Below are positions 34,411-43,682 of a stretch of 64,000 bases of DNA, piece by piece. Positions within the stretch are counted from its first letter, which is position 1. Each line of letters opens with the position of its first letter. Both the position numbers and the translations under genes were made by a program. Under the pieces are notes generated by a model. That model saw only the letters and a list, made by a program, of their open reading frames with translations. It made no database searches and was not told the origin of the DNA. The stretch is from Synechococcus sp. JA-3-3Ab (GTDB taxonomy: Bacteria > Cyanobacteriota > Cyanobacteriia > Thermostichales > Thermostichaceae): contig NC_007775.1 of assembly GCF_000013205.1 (NCBI RefSeq), forward strand, positions 2,625,001-2,689,000, written 5' to 3'.

Positions 34411-34692
34411 TTTGACACTCCCACCCAGGGGATTCTTACGCAGCCCAAAATGGACTCGCGAAGGCGCTGTCAAGACACCCCTAGACAGTCCTTTGAGGCA
34501 TAACCTCAAAGTTCTGCTTACTTCGGACTGAAGTTCCTCCAGGTTAGTTATTGCCGCGCCGGTTTTGCACCGCAGTAGGTTGTTTTCCTGGAGAAGCTCT
34601 ATATAACCTATATAACAAAGAAGCAACTAAAGTGGCTCAAGGGCTTTTTCGCCCCGCACTCAAGTACGGGGCTACCAAGCTATCCTCTTGTG
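34411..34692 (-). mobile_element. Internally deleted IS605-type derivative (~280 bp)
   Basis: Read on the minus strand, the left end (34692 to about 34620) matches the relic at 30698-30750 almost base for base through AGGATAGCTTGGTAGCCCCG and the GCCCCGYACT/AGTGCGGGGC hairpin. The right part encodes the last ~40 residues of the same tnpB (SEVSRTLRLCLKGLSRG, against SRTLGLCLQELSRG in the relic) and ends in a right-end sequence near 34411. Everything between is missing. It is a MITE-like non-autonomous form. Confidence 0.75.
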
Positions 34693-34726
34693 TTTCTTTT
34701 TGGTAAAGAGACGATAATGAGATGAA

Positions 34727-34747
34727 GCAGCCGTGAATCACGGCTGC
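34727..34747. other. Perfect 9-bp hairpin upstream of the PATAN regulator
   Basis: GCAGCCGTG pairs with CACGGCTGC around AAT, about 77 nt before the start of the regulator gene. It lacks a T-run on either side, so it is either a leader structure or part of the neighbouring mobile-element debris. Confidence 0.4.
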
Positions 34748-34823
34748 CTCTGCAAGCTTGGGTGTGTGGCCGAGGTGAATCCCTGCGCATTTGGACTGCA
34801 GAGGCTGGCCGGGAGGATGTCCC

Positions 34824-36062
34824 ATGTCCCATTTTGTGTTTGCAGCGGGGGAACTGGCGCCCCTGCTCCGGCAGCAAGGTCGGCAGTTTAGCACCGGCTA
34901 TCTGCACCTCCACCTCAAAGGGGGGGATCCCGCCGAGGGCACGGAGCCTTGGGTGCTGACCTACTACTACGGCAGACTGCTCTTTTCCGCCGATCAGCCC
35001 CTCAACCCTCAGATCCTGCTAAAGCGCCTATCCCGCTTTATTCCCCGCCTCAACTTGGAATGGTCGCAGCGGGCTATCCGAGTGCTGCAGGAGCGGCTGA
35101 TAAAAGACAACTCCCTGCCGGAACTGCTAGAGGCCATCGCCCAGTTGGGCCTGATCAAGCCAGGTGAGCTGGAAGACGCGCTCTGGCTCAACCTGCTCAC
35201 CGATTTCGATCGCTATCTCTTTGAGCGGGCAGGCACCTGTTCCTTTGAAGTGCAGGAACGGGTTGCCCAAGAGGCCCCCATTGGCGGGTTTGAGTTGGAG
35301 CCGCTGCTACAAGAAGCGGCTCGCCGCCACGATCGCTGGGCGGAGTTGCGGGTGGCCGTTCCCACCATGCTGGCGGTGCCGGTGGTCAACTGGGATCGGG
35401 TCAACCGCTATCGCCTTACCGACGAACAGCGGCAAAAGCTACACGCCCTCACCAAAGATGGCCAGTCGCTAGAGGCCATTGCCAAGAAGCTGTGTCGGGA
35501 TCGGCTGGAGGTGGCCGGCCTTTTCGCTGCCTGGGCCAAAAAAGGTCTGGTGAGCCTGCAAACGCCCCCAGAACTGCTGCAGGCTAAGCGCCACGCTCCC
35601 ACAACCCTCTTGGCGGTGGACGACAGTGTCGTGATGCAAGAAATCCTGCGGCAGTACCTATCCAAATATCACGTGATCACAACGGGCAACCCCGCCGAGG
35701 TGCTCCCCCTTTTGTTTCAGCACCGGCCTCACCTGTTGTTGATGGACATCGCCATGCCCGGGATCGACGGCATAGAACTCTGCCGCATTGTGCGTAGCCT
35801 GGAAGAGTTCAAGTCTCTCCCTATCCTGATGGTTACCTCGCGGGATAGTTTGCTGGATCGCATCCGCGGCAAGTGGTCGGGAGCAACCGGCTACCTGACC
35901 AAGCCTTTTAGCGAAAGCCAGCTCGTCGCCGAGGTGGAGCGGCTTTTGGCCCAGGCCCAGCAGCAAGAGCACACCCCCTACTCTCCCCGAGGAGCCAAAA
36001 CCAACCCGCCCAGCCCATGGCGGGGATCCCCTGCCCCCCTTGGGGATCAGGCCAAAGCTTAG
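34824..36062 (+). CDS. PatA/PixG-like regulator: N-terminal PATAN-type region plus C-terminal receiver domain
   Basis: The 412-residue protein has an N-terminal part with a beta-rich start and YYYGRLLFSADQPLNP, followed by a helical middle (LPELLEAIAQLGLIKPGELE) and a winged-helix-like stretch with LTDEQRQKLHALTKDGQSLE. The receiver begins near residue 258: LLAVDDS, phospho-acceptor Asp in LLLMDIAMPGIDGIELC, MVTSRDS and the Lys in YLTKPFSES. This layout matches cyanobacterial PatA/PixG regulators of phototaxis and pattern formation, where the receiver is C-terminal. The ATG at 34824 has GGAGG 7-8 nt before it. No CheA/CheW partners are in the window. Confidence 0.82.
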   Translation: MSHFVFAAGELAPLLRQQGRQFSTGYLHLHLKGGDPAEGTEPWVLTYYYGRLLFSADQPLNPQILLKRLSRFIPRLNLEWSQRAIRVLQERLIKDNSLPELLEAIAQLGLIKPGELEDALWLNLLTDFDRYLFERAGTCSFEVQERVAQEAPIGGFELEPLLQEAARRHDRWAELRVAVPTMLAVPVVNWDRVNRYRLTDEQRQKLHALTKDGQSLEAIAKKLCRDRLEVAGLFAAWAKKGLVSLQTPPELLQAKRHAPTTLLAVDDSVVMQEILRQYLSKYHVITTGNPAEVLPLLFQHRPHLLLMDIAMPGIDGIELCRIVRSLEEFKSLPILMVTSRDSLLDRIRGKWSGATGYLTKPFSESQLVAEVERLLAQAQQQEHTPYSPRGAKTNPPSPWRGSPAPLGDQAKA

Positions 36063-36087
36063 AAAGCGGGCCAAGGAGGCCGAAACT

Positions 36088-36723
36088 ATGTTTACGGGTC
36101 TGGTGCGCAGTTTGGGTACAGCTCAGTTGATCTCCTCTTCCCAAATACGGGTTATCTGTCCAGAGCTACAGCCGCAGTTGGCTTATGGCGACAGCGTGGC
36201 AGTGGACGGCCTCTGCCTGACGGTGGTGGAGATCCTGCCCGATGGCTTTTTGGCCGATGTCTCGCCGGAAACGCTGCGGCGCTCGGTCTGGGGCCAGGGA
36301 TCCGGCCCGCGCACCGTTAACCTCGAGCCGTCCCTGCGGGTGGGAGACAAGCTGGGGGGGCATTTCGTCAGCGGCCATATCGATGGGGTGGGACAACTGT
36401 GGGAGCAAGCGGCCACCGGCAACGCCTGGGAGCTGAGCTTCAAGGTGCCGGCGGAGATCGGTCGCTACATCGTGCCCAAAGGCAGCGTGGCCGTCAACGG
36501 GGTCAGCCTGACCGTTGCCGAGGTGCGCCAGGGGGGCTGCTGGTTCAAGGTGGCGGTGATCCCGCAGACCTACCGCGAGACCAACCTCTCCTTGCTGCAG
36601 GTGGGGGATCCGGTGAACGTGGAGGCGGACATGCTGGGCAAGTATGTGGAAAAATTGTTGGGCCTGGCTCCGCCGGAGAGCGGCCTTTCTCTGGAGTTTC
36701 TGGCCGAGCACGGATACGTTTAA
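36088..36723 (+). CDS. ribE: Riboflavin synthase alpha subunit
   Basis: This enzyme dismutates two lumazines to make riboflavin. The MFTGLVRSLG start is diagnostic. The protein consists of two lumazine-binding repeats: the first with YGDSVAVDGLCLTVVEI and FLADVSPETLRRS, and the second with GSVAVNGVSLTVAEV and FKVAVIPQTYRET. The GGHFVSGHIDGVG segment joins them. The 211-residue length is normal. It starts 25 nt after the regulator gene and ends 26 nt before aroK, so a small operon is plausible. Confidence 0.95.
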   Translation: MFTGLVRSLGTAQLISSSQIRVICPELQPQLAYGDSVAVDGLCLTVVEILPDGFLADVSPETLRRSVWGQGSGPRTVNLEPSLRVGDKLGGHFVSGHIDGVGQLWEQAATGNAWELSFKVPAEIGRYIVPKGSVAVNGVSLTVAEVRQGGCWFKVAVIPQTYRETNLSLLQVGDPVNVEADMLGKYVEKLLGLAPPESGLSLEFLAEHGYV

Positions 36724-36749
36724 GTCCCTAGCGGATCTTTGCCCATCTC

Positions 36750-37319
36750 ATGATTCAGCCGGAAGAAGCCGAACGCCTGCGTGGCGTGACCGTCTATTTG
36801 ATTGGCATGATGGCCAGCGGCAAGTCCACCCTGGGAGCTGAGCTGGCCGCCCAGTTGCGCCGCCCCTTCTTCGATACCGATGCCCTGGTGGAGCAGGTGG
36901 CGGGCTGCTCGATTGCCCAGATCTTTGCCGAGCAGGGGGAGGCCCACTTCCGGGAGCTGGAAACCCAGGTGCTGGCTCAGCTCAGCGGCTACACCCGCCT
37001 GGTGGTTGCTACGGGGGGCGGCATCGTGCTGCGGCCCAAAAATTGGAGCTACCTGCACCACGGCCTCACCGTTTGGCTGGATGCGGCCCCTGAGCTCATT
37101 TGGCAACGCCTAAAGCGGGATCCTGGCCAACGGCCCCTCTTGCAAACCCCCGATCCCCAAGCTGCCCTGCAGAGGCTGATGCAGGAGCGAGAACCCTTCT
37201 ACGCCCAGGCCGACGTGCGGGTGCCCATCCATTCAGAAGCCAGCCCGTCCCAGTTGGCGGAACAGGTTTGGCAGGCCATTTGCGCCCGCCTGCGAGCCCA
37301 GCCGCCTTGCAACCGATAA
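36750..37319 (+). CDS. aroK: Shikimate kinase
   Basis: Phosphorylates shikimate in aromatic amino-acid synthesis. Walker A is [11 protein letters not shown] (the usual GxMGSGKS with Met-Ala), then [10 protein letters not shown] with the shikimate-binding Asp, [23 protein letters not shown] and the lid Arg in RPLLQ. The 189-residue length is standard, with a short hydrophilic N-terminus. Closely follows ribE and converges on psbD. Confidence 0.94.
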   Translation: MIQPEEAERLRGVTVYLIGMMASGKSTLGAELAAQLRRPFFDTDALVEQVAGCSIAQIFAEQGEAHFRELETQVLAQLSGYTRLVVATGGGIVLRPKNWSYLHHGLTVWLDAAPELIWQRLKRDPGQRPLLQTPDPQAALQRLMQEREPFYAQADVRVPIHSEASPSQLAEQVWQAICARLRAQPPCNR

Positions 37320-37353
37320 AAAAAGGGATCCGCAAACCTCTGGGATCCCTAGA

Positions 37354-37379
37354 CTTGCCAGGAGCGGATCCCTGGCAAG
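37354..37379 (-). terminator. Hairpin downstream of psbD
   Basis: CTTGCCAGG and CCTGGCAAG form a perfect 9-bp stem with an 8-nt loop, 18 nt beyond the psbD stop and between the convergent aroK and psbD genes. No clear T-run follows on either strand; it may protect the 3' end of the psbD mRNA or terminate weakly. Confidence 0.55.
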
Positions 37380-37396
37380 GGGCAGGCAACGATTCC

Positions 37397-38455
37397 TTAG
37401 AGCGCGTTGCCGCGGGGCAGGACTTCCTCGGGGAACTCAAAGCGCTCGTGCGGCTGGTCCTGCGGCGCCATCCAGGCCCGAATCCCCTCGTTGAGCAAAA
37501 TGTTCTTCGTGTAGAACGTCTCAAACTCAGGGTCTTCCGCCGCCCGCGTCTCCTGACTGATAAAGTCATACGCCCGCAGGTTCAGCGCCAACCCCACCAC
37601 ACCAATGCTCGACATCCACAATCCCGTTACCGGCACAAACAACATGAAAAAGTGCAGCCACCGCTTGTTGGAAAACGCTATCCCAAAAATCTGGCTCCAG
37701 TAGCGGTTCGCCGTCACCATCGAGTACGTCTCTTCCGCCTGCGTCGGCTCAAATGCCCGGAACGTGCTCGCCGCTTCCCCATCCTTGTAGAGCGTGTTCT
37801 CCACCGTCGCCCCATGGATGGCACACAGCAGCGCTCCACCCAACACGCCGGCCACCCCCATCATGTGGAACGGGTTCAGCGTCCAGTTGTGGAACCCCTG
37901 GAAAAACAGCAAAAACCGAAAAATCGCCGCCACTCCAAAGCTGGGCGCAAAAAACCAACTGCTCTGCCCCAGCGGGTAAATCAAAAACACGCTCACAAAC
38001 ACGGCAATCGGCGCGCTGAAGGCAATGGCGTTGTAGGGCCGCACCCCCACCAGCCGGGCAATCTCAAACTGCCGCAGCATAAAGCCAATCAGGCCCAGCG
38101 CCCCATGGAAGGCCACAAAGGTCCACAGCCCGCCAATCTGGCACCAGCGGGTAAAGTCCCCCTGGGCTTCCGGGCCCCACAGCAGCAGCAGGCTGTGCCC
38201 CATGCTGTCGGCGGGGGTGGACACGGCCACCGTCAAAAAGTTGCACCCCTCCAGGTAGGAGCTGGCCAACCCGTGGGTGTACCAAGAGGTTACAAACGTG
38301 GTGCCGGTCAGCCAGCCGCCCAGGGCCAAATAGGCGCAAGGAAACAGCAGCAGCCCCGACCAGCCGATAAACACGAATCTGTCGCGCTTGAGCCAGTCGT
38401 CGACGATGTCGAACCATCCTCGCTCCTGGCGCGCGCGCCCTACTGCGATGGTCAT
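37397..38455 (-). CDS. psbD: Photosystem II reaction-centre D2 protein
   Basis: D2 binds the P680 chlorophylls, pheophytin and the QA plastoquinone in thylakoid membranes. The 352-residue protein has the standard start ([19 protein letters not shown]), five transmembrane helices, the [19 protein letters not shown] segment (pheophytin region), [20 protein letters not shown] and the iron/QA region [16 protein letters not shown], and ends [12 protein letters not shown]. The start [10 protein letters not shown] has GGAG upstream in a short leader. No psbC follows, so this corresponds to the solitary, psbDII-type copy rather than the psbD-psbC operon. Such copies are usually induced by high light. 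Confidence 0.97.
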   Translation of the reverse strand: MTIAVGRARQERGWFDIVDDWLKRDRFVFIGWSGLLLFPCAYLALGGWLTGTTFVTSWYTHGLASSYLEGCNFLTVAVSTPADSMGHSLLLLWGPEAQGDFTRWCQIGGLWTFVAFHGALGLIGFMLRQFEIARLVGVRPYNAIAFSAPIAVFVSVFLIYPLGQSSWFFAPSFGVAAIFRFLLFFQGFHNWTLNPFHMMGVAGVLGGALLCAIHGATVENTLYKDGEAASTFRAFEPTQAEETYSMVTANRYWSQIFGIAFSNKRWLHFFMLFVPVTGLWMSSIGVVGLALNLRAYDFISQETRAAEDPEFETFYTKNILLNEGIRAWMAPQDQPHERFEFPEEVLPRGNAL

Positions 38456-38539
38456 AGGACAATTTTCTCCAGAAAAAGACAACCAACCAAAAATGCAGTG
38501 CAGCACCGCCCCCAGCATTTCTGAGCGGCACCGCCCTTC

Positions 38540-38575
38540 TATCTTACGAAAAATTAATAAATTGCAACACTTCTC
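38540..38575 (-). promoter_or_regulatory. psbD: AT-rich candidate promoter of psbD
   Basis: On the minus strand TTGCAA and TAAGAT lie 15 nt apart in a strikingly AT-rich stretch within GC-rich surroundings, about 85-110 nt before the psbD start. The spacing is short for a sigma-70 promoter, so the call is tentative. Confidence 0.35.
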
Positions 38576-38696
38576 AGGATGAGGCTCTGCCCCAGCTTGG
38601 CCGGCACAGGGATCCCTTGTGTTTTAGGATGGGAAGGGTTTTGCCGGGATCCGCTTGCCTCAGCAGGACGAGGGTCATCGCAACACGGAGGGCATT

Positions 38697-40154
38697 GTGG
38701 TGCAAGCCAGGATTTTGTTTGCAGCGGCGGAGGCTGCCCCCATTGCCAAGGTGGGGGGTATGGCGGATGTGGTGGGATCCCTGCCCGTCGTTTTGCGCAA
38801 GCTGGGGCAGGATGTGCGCATCATCATGCCCCTGTACGGGTTTCTCTGGGACAAGTTCGGCCCGGAACCGGGGCAATACCCCCGCTCCAAGGATCCCATC
38901 TGGTCTAAACAGGTCATGGGGCAGGTGGCCGATATTTACGAAAGCGTTTTGCCCGGCACCGATGTGCCCCTCTACTTGGTCAGCCACTATTGTTTTGCTC
39001 CCCACCGCATCTACTACGGCGAGGACGAGTTCTGGCGCTTTACTTTTTTTGCCAACGCCGTGGCTGAATTTGCCTGGACCTACTACCCTTGGAAACCCAA
39101 CATCATCCACTGCCACGACTGGCACACCGGCATGATCCCGGCCTGGATGCACCAGGCTCCCGACATCGGCACCGTCTTTACCATCCACAACCTGGCCTAT
39201 CAGGGGCCTTGGCGTTGGCAACTGGAACGCATGACCTGGCTGCCCTGGTATTTTTCCGCCCACAACACCATGGCTGCCGGGATCCTCTACGCCGACCAAG
39301 TGAATACGGTTTCGCCCACCTACGCCATGGAGATCCGCACCAGCCTCCATGGAGAGGGCCTCCAGGATCTGCTGGCCTGGAAAGGGGAGCGCCTGCGGGG
39401 GATCCTGAACGGCATCGACACCGAGAAGTTCGATCCCCGCACCGATCCCGCTCTCGAGGCCAACTTCAGCATCGACGACCTCAGCGGCCGGGCGGTGAAC
39501 AAGGCGGCGCTCCAGTCTCGCTTGGGTTTGACCGTTAACCCCGACGTGTTCTTGATGGGCATGGTAGCGCGTTTGGTGGAACAAAAGGGGATCGATCTGC
39601 TTATCCAAACCCTGGATCGCTTTTTGGCCTATAGCGATTCACAATTTGTCTTGCTGGGCAGCGGGGAAGCCTACTACGAGGGGCGGATCCGGGAGATGGC
39701 CGAGCGGCACCCGGGCAGAATGGCCTATCAACAGGGTTACCAGCCGCAACTGGCTCAGTTGATCTATGGAGGAGCAGACGTCTTTTTGATGCCCAGCCGC
39801 TTTGAGCCCTGTGGCATCAGCCAGATGATCGCCATGCGCTACGGCTGTGTGCCCATTGCCCGCCGCACGGGAGGGCTGGTGGATACGGTCAGCCATCACA
39901 TTCCCAGCAAGGGGATCGGTACGGGCTACTGCTTTGATCGCTACGAAGCCCTGGACTTCTACACCTGCTTGGCGCGGGCTTGGGAGGCCTTTCAGCACAA
40001 AGACACTTGGCAGGCGCTGCAAAAGCGGGGCATGGCCACCGACTTCAGTTGGCAGCGCTCGGCGCTGGAATACCTGCGCCTGTACGAGCTGATTATGAAC
40101 TTGCCGCTGAGGCCGGAAAAGACCTCCTCTGAGAATCAGCCCGCCCCCACTTAG
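38697..40154 (+). CDS. glgA: Glycogen synthase (ADP-glucose type)
   Basis: This GT5 enzyme elongates glycogen from ADP-glucose. The N-terminal [13 protein letters not shown] is the ADP-glucose-binding KxGG motif. Further blocks are [49 protein letters not shown], and the second Rossmann domain with [14 protein letters not shown] and [18 protein letters not shown]. The start is one of two adjacent GTG codons; GGAGG lies 5 nt before the first. It is divergent from psbD. Length is 485 residues. The sequence resembles the GlgA2-like cyanobacterial form ([15 protein letters not shown]). Confidence 0.94.
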   Translation: MVQARILFAAAEAAPIAKVGGMADVVGSLPVVLRKLGQDVRIIMPLYGFLWDKFGPEPGQYPRSKDPIWSKQVMGQVADIYESVLPGTDVPLYLVSHYCFAPHRIYYGEDEFWRFTFFANAVAEFAWTYYPWKPNIIHCHDWHTGMIPAWMHQAPDIGTVFTIHNLAYQGPWRWQLERMTWLPWYFSAHNTMAAGILYADQVNTVSPTYAMEIRTSLHGEGLQDLLAWKGERLRGILNGIDTEKFDPRTDPALEANFSIDDLSGRAVNKAALQSRLGLTVNPDVFLMGMVARLVEQKGIDLLIQTLDRFLAYSDSQFVLLGSGEAYYEGRIREMAERHPGRMAYQQGYQPQLAQLIYGGADVFLMPSRFEPCGISQMIAMRYGCVPIARRTGGLVDTVSHHIPSKGIGTGYCFDRYEALDFYTCLARAWEAFQHKDTWQALQKRGMATDFSWQRSALEYLRLYELIMNLPLRPEKTSSENQPAPT

Positions 40155-40280
40155 CTCTACTCCGTCCAAACAGCCAGCCTCCCAGCAACTTCTGGCTGAG
40201 GGGATCCCTGAGCTGCGGCGGAGGCACCCAGAGTGAGATAAAGTAGAACGGGTTAACGAGGTTTTGAGGACTGCCTGCCA

Positions 40281-40898
40281 ATGTTCGGACGACGTCCCGC
40301 TGTTATTGGCCAAGGTCGGCGCCAAGACGCCACTGTCCAAGGGCTCAACTTTCTGCGCCGTTCTTGGGCGCGGTTGGCTTTCGGCTTGTTGCTTGGCCTT
40401 GTCCTGGGCGTCGGCTCGACTCTCTGGGCCACGGCTCAAGAGCTGCCCCCTGGCCAGCAGCTCATTCCCAACCCGCAGCAGTTTCGGGCCCTAGAACAGC
40501 CCAACAATGCCCTCAGCGTGTTGCGGGCTGAACAACTGGCCGCCGAAGCCGATGCCGCCATCCAAGCGCAAAACTACGACCGGGCCATCGAGCTGCTGCA
40601 ACAGGTGTTCAACGCCTACAACCAGCGCTCCAACTACCACCAAGATCTCTCCCGGGCTTTTGCCGGGATCCAAAACCGCATCTCCGAAGAGCAGCGGGAG
40701 CTGGCCCGCGTTGCCGCCCAGGCCCGAGATGAGGCTGCCTACGATCTGGCCGTGGTCTATCGGGCTGCCGGGCGCCCCGAGGAGGCCGTAGCCTGGCTGA
40801 TTCAGGTCATCAAGAGCCAGACCCCAACCCGGGAGCTAGGCACCCAGGCCTACCAGCAGCTTCTGGAGATCGGCTTCGTCAGCACCCCCTTCCCCTAG
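40281..40898 (+). CDS. Exported TPR-like protein
   Basis: A 205-residue hypothetical. After a basic N-terminus comes one hydrophobic segment (ARLAFGLLLGLVLGVGSTLWATAQ), a probable signal peptide or anchor with an ATAQ cleavage-like site. The rest is helical with TPR-like patterns: AAEADAAIQAQNYDRAIELL and later YDLAVVYRAAGRPEEAVAWL. No catalytic motif. The last 4 nt overlap the convergent rsmD. Function unknown; a periplasmic scaffold role is only a guess. Confidence 0.7.
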   Translation: MFGRRPAVIGQGRRQDATVQGLNFLRRSWARLAFGLLLGLVLGVGSTLWATAQELPPGQQLIPNPQQFRALEQPNNALSVLRAEQLAAEADAAIQAQNYDRAIELLQQVFNAYNQRSNYHQDLSRAFAGIQNRISEEQRELARVAAQARDEAAYDLAVVYRAAGRPEEAVAWLIQVIKSQTPTRELGTQAYQQLLEIGFVSTPFP

Positions 40899-41446
40899 CG
40901 CTCCTCTCCCAGATGCCGGTAGAAAGCCAGCGCTGTTTGCCCGTAGGCCCGCTGGTCAAAGCGCAGCAGGGATCCCACCTGGTCGGGCAGCTCGTGGCTG
41001 CTGCGGTGCTCGACGATCAAAGTTCCGCCTGGCTTGAGGAGGGGCGGGATCAGCGGCAGCAGGGGGGCATACAGACCCGCCTCGTAGGGGGGAGCAAAGT
41101 AGACGTAATCAAAGGGATCCAAACCCAAGCCTCGGCTGAGCAGCTTGCGGGCATCTCCCTGGATGACCTGGAAAGATTGCCCCGGCTGCGCCACCTTGGC
41201 CCAGTTGGCTCGGATGATGCGACAGGCAGGGGCGGCGATCTCGATCCCGGCCACGAAGGCCGCCCCATGGCACAGGGCCTCTGCCCCCACTGTGCCGGCT
41301 CCACAGCAGAGATCCAGCCAGCGACAGCCCTCCACCTGCCCCCGCAAGATGTTGAACAGGGCCTGCCTCACCCGCCCAGGGGTGGGTCGAGTGCCCAGGC
41401 CGGCAGGGGTCTGCAGCGCTCGTTTGCCGCTGATACGCAGGCCCAT
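40895..41446 (-). CDS. rsmD: 16S rRNA (guanine(966)-N2)-methyltransferase
   Basis: RsmD methylates G966 in 16S rRNA. The family-typical start MGLRISGKRAL...TPGRVRQALFNIL is present, followed by motif I LDLCCGAGTVGAEALCHGA. The catalytic tetrapeptide, normally DPPY, reads APPY in YVYFAPPYEAG, so the first Asp/Asn is changed. Length is 183 residues. It lies 5 nt downstream of the TPR-protein gene and is probably cotranscribed with it. Confidence 0.88.
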   Translation of the reverse strand: MGLRISGKRALQTPAGLGTRPTPGRVRQALFNILRGQVEGCRWLDLCCGAGTVGAEALCHGAAFVAGIEIAAPACRIIRANWAKVAQPGQSFQVIQGDARKLLSRGLGLDPFDYVYFAPPYEAGLYAPLLPLIPPLLKPGGTLIVEHRSSHELPDQVGSLLRFDQRAYGQTALAFYRHLGEER

Positions 41447-41451
41447 TAGTG

Positions 41452-42342
41452 TTAGGGGGAGGGAGTCGGTGTAGGCAACTGGCCGGTTAACCCGCTGCGC
41501 TGGGCGGCACGATCCCGTTCCATCTGGATCTGCTCCACCAAAGCTTCAGGCAACTGGGCAGCAGCCTGCAGGGCTTGGTCGAAAAGGGGAACTGCCTCCC
41601 GGTCTTGGCCCTTGGCAACCAAAATTTGCGCCTTGAGGTAGTAGAGCTCAGGGTTGTTGCAGGAAGCAGCAATGGCCCGCTCCACCGCCTCCAGCGCCTC
41701 GTCAAAGCGTTTCATATCCCGATAGGCCAGGGCTTGGCCGCGGTAGGACAAATAGTCAGGCGCTGCCAGGCGAAATTGATTCAACGCTTTCTCCCGATAG
41801 GTCAGCAGCAAATCCATATAGCCGTTGAGGAGATTCAGCTCTGGGTCGCTGCTGTCCACGGCCTGGGCGGCCCGGATGGACGCAAACAATTGATTGAGGG
41901 TGGGCAATGCCTTGGGCAGCCCGATCACCACCCCCTCCCGCACCACAGTGTTGGCCGCCTCCAGCCCATAGCCCACGCCCTCATACAGGTTGCCGCGCAA
42001 GGGATCCGTCTTTTTCAGCTCGGCAGCCACTTGTCGGGTTTGGGTGGCCAACTGGGCAAAAGCATCCAGATCCCCCTCCTGGTAGGCCAGCGCCGCCAAC
42101 AGGGCATAGACCATTGGCTCGTCGGGGGAAGCTTTCTTGGCTATTTCCAGCTTCTCTCGGCTCTGGGTGTAGCGGCCTGCGCAGAAAAACTCCTCAAACG
42201 CCGCAGCCACCTCAGGGCTGATGGGGCGGGCATTGGCCCCGCTGCGAAAAGGATCCTGCGCCCAAACCGGCAAGGCGGATCCCCACACCCAACACAGGAT
42301 CCCTGCGAGCTTGGCCCCTCTGCCGAACTTGTCGCTTCTCAT
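41452..42342 (-). CDS. Sll0314/Alr1548-like TPR protein, exported
   Basis: A 296-residue cyanobacterial protein. A signal peptide (LAGILCWVWGSALPVWAQ) precedes a helical body. TPR-like units are seen at EKLEIAKKASPDEPMVYALL, YREKALNQFRLAAPDYLSYR, DEALEAVERAIAASCNNPEL and DREAVPLFDQALQAAAQLPE. The middle contains an amphipathic GLEAANTVVREGVVIGLPKA segment typical of the family. Biochemical role unknown. It is followed at once by rsmD. Confidence 0.75.
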   Translation of the reverse strand: MRSDKFGRGAKLAGILCWVWGSALPVWAQDPFRSGANARPISPEVAAAFEEFFCAGRYTQSREKLEIAKKASPDEPMVYALLAALAYQEGDLDAFAQLATQTRQVAAELKKTDPLRGNLYEGVGYGLEAANTVVREGVVIGLPKALPTLNQLFASIRAAQAVDSSDPELNLLNGYMDLLLTYREKALNQFRLAAPDYLSYRGQALAYRDMKRFDEALEAVERAIAASCNNPELYYLKAQILVAKGQDREAVPLFDQALQAAAQLPEALVEQIQMERDRAAQRSGLTGQLPTPTPSP

Positions 42343-42402
42343 CCCCTGGCCTCAGCACCCACTACGAACTTTTAGCGAATCGACGCGTCCTTGACCTGCT
42401 CT

Positions 42403-43167
42403 TCAGCGCAGCATTTGCGCAATCGCAGCAATGGCTGCGTCCTGAACCAACTCATTGGTCTCGTGGGCCAGGAGAGCGTGCAAGGGATCCAGGGCGCGCG
42501 GATCCCCGATTTGGCCGAGGGCGCGGGCTGCCGCCTCCCGCACCGCCGGTTCGCCGTCAGAAAGCTTGGTCAGCAAAGCCGGCACCGCCTCAACTGCACG
42601 CATTTGACCCAACTGATAGATGGTTTGCAGTTGGGCCTCAAGAGGGGTTGTCGCAGCTGTAGGAACAGAGCCGTACACAGAGATGCCAGGAGAGTAGCCG
42701 TAGGAGCCCCGGCCCGCCATGGCGATGGCCGAAAGGGCCTGCAACGCCTCTAGGGCATGATACCGCTCTGCCTCGTTCATATGCGGCAATTGGGCCACCA
42801 GGTTGTCAAAGGCTTGCTGTACAGGGTCAGCAGCCGCAGCCTGTTGGACAATGCGAGCAAGGTTTTGGTCGGCCCGCATCTGTTGCCAAGACTGGAGCAT
42901 CGCCAAGCCGGCAACCACCAAAGCAGCATCGGCCAAAACAGCCAGCAGTGCCATCCCGCCCCAAATCTTGCTGCGACGGCTGAGCTTTCGCATCTGCTTA
43001 TCCAGGTAGACGAAAGCCTGGTGCTGCCGCTCCCAAAAGTCAGGGGCCACCTGCAGAGTTTGGGCGCTCAGATCAGGAGACAGAAGGTTTTCCTCGCGGG
43101 CCACCTCCAAGCTTTGCAGCCTCTGGTTTAGGCGAGAAAAGTGTTTCGTCCAGAGCCAAGTAAACAT
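42403..43167 (-). CDS. Membrane-anchored HEAT-repeat protein
   Basis: The 254-residue product has a helical N-terminal part (about 75 residues), one transmembrane helix (IWGGMALLAVLADAALVVAGLA), a coiled region and C-terminal HEAT/PBS-lyase-like repeats: AVEAVPALLTKLSDGEPAVR and EAAARALGQIGDPRALDPL. Such repeats mediate protein contacts, including in phycobilisome-related proteins; no specific partner is evident. The ATG at 43167 is chosen because the frame upstream has no homology and a GAGAGAGG lies before it. Confidence 0.75.
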   Translation of the reverse strand: MFTWLWTKHFSRLNQRLQSLEVAREENLLSPDLSAQTLQVAPDFWERQHQAFVYLDKQMRKLSRRSKIWGGMALLAVLADAALVVAGLAMLQSWQQMRADQNLARIVQQAAAADPVQQAFDNLVAQLPHMNEAERYHALEALQALSAIAMAGRGSYGYSPGISVYGSVPTAATTPLEAQLQTIYQLGQMRAVEAVPALLTKLSDGEPAVREAAARALGQIGDPRALDPLHALLAHETNELVQDAAIAAIAQMLR

Positions 43168-43682
43168 CAGATCCCATCCTCTCTCCGAGCCTGCCAATGG
43201 AGCCAAATCTCCCTGACACAGCAATCTAGGGACTCGTGCTTGCATCCGTTAAGCGACAGGATAACAAAAGCCTCGGCCCCCCACCACCCGCTCTCGAGCG
43301 AAAAAGCGCAGCGCGGAAGCAAGCCATGGCTGCGGTGAAGCGCTCGGTGGTGACCCCCCCATAGACAGCCGCCCGCACCTTAGGCAGGCGGGAGCATAAT
43401 CCGCTCCGAAAGACCTAGGAACACCGGGTACTGAGCACAGCCGAGCACCGTTCAGCGCTGCATCGAGATCGTCATCCTTCTCTAAGCGATCTTTCTGGCA
43501 ACGAAGCAATTTTCGGCCCGGCGGCATTTCCCGCCGGAGCAGCATCGCGTTTGCGCCAGCAGACTGTGGGCCCTACGCAGTTGGCTGGACGGACAAAACA
43601 ACCTGTCTTGTCCACTTCCAGTTCCCCAAACAGAGGATTCCCAGGGGCAACCGAATCCTGGCAGATTCCTTACAATCTACGC
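43168..43682. other. Intergenic region with an IS605-end-like hairpin
   Basis: About 515 nt without a supported gene. A minus-strand frame (43249-43545) contains DDDLDAALN, faintly like the RDLNAAIN end of TnpB, and is followed by a CCGCC...GGCGG hairpin (43372-43391) of the type found at IS605 right ends. The resemblance is too weak to call a remnant with confidence. Confidence 0.35.

Noticed and set aside
43249-43545. 98-codon frame as a hypothetical protein or TnpB relic
   Set aside because: Only DDDLDAALN faintly resembles TnpB; the zinc and RuvC parts are absent, so it is described as intergenic.
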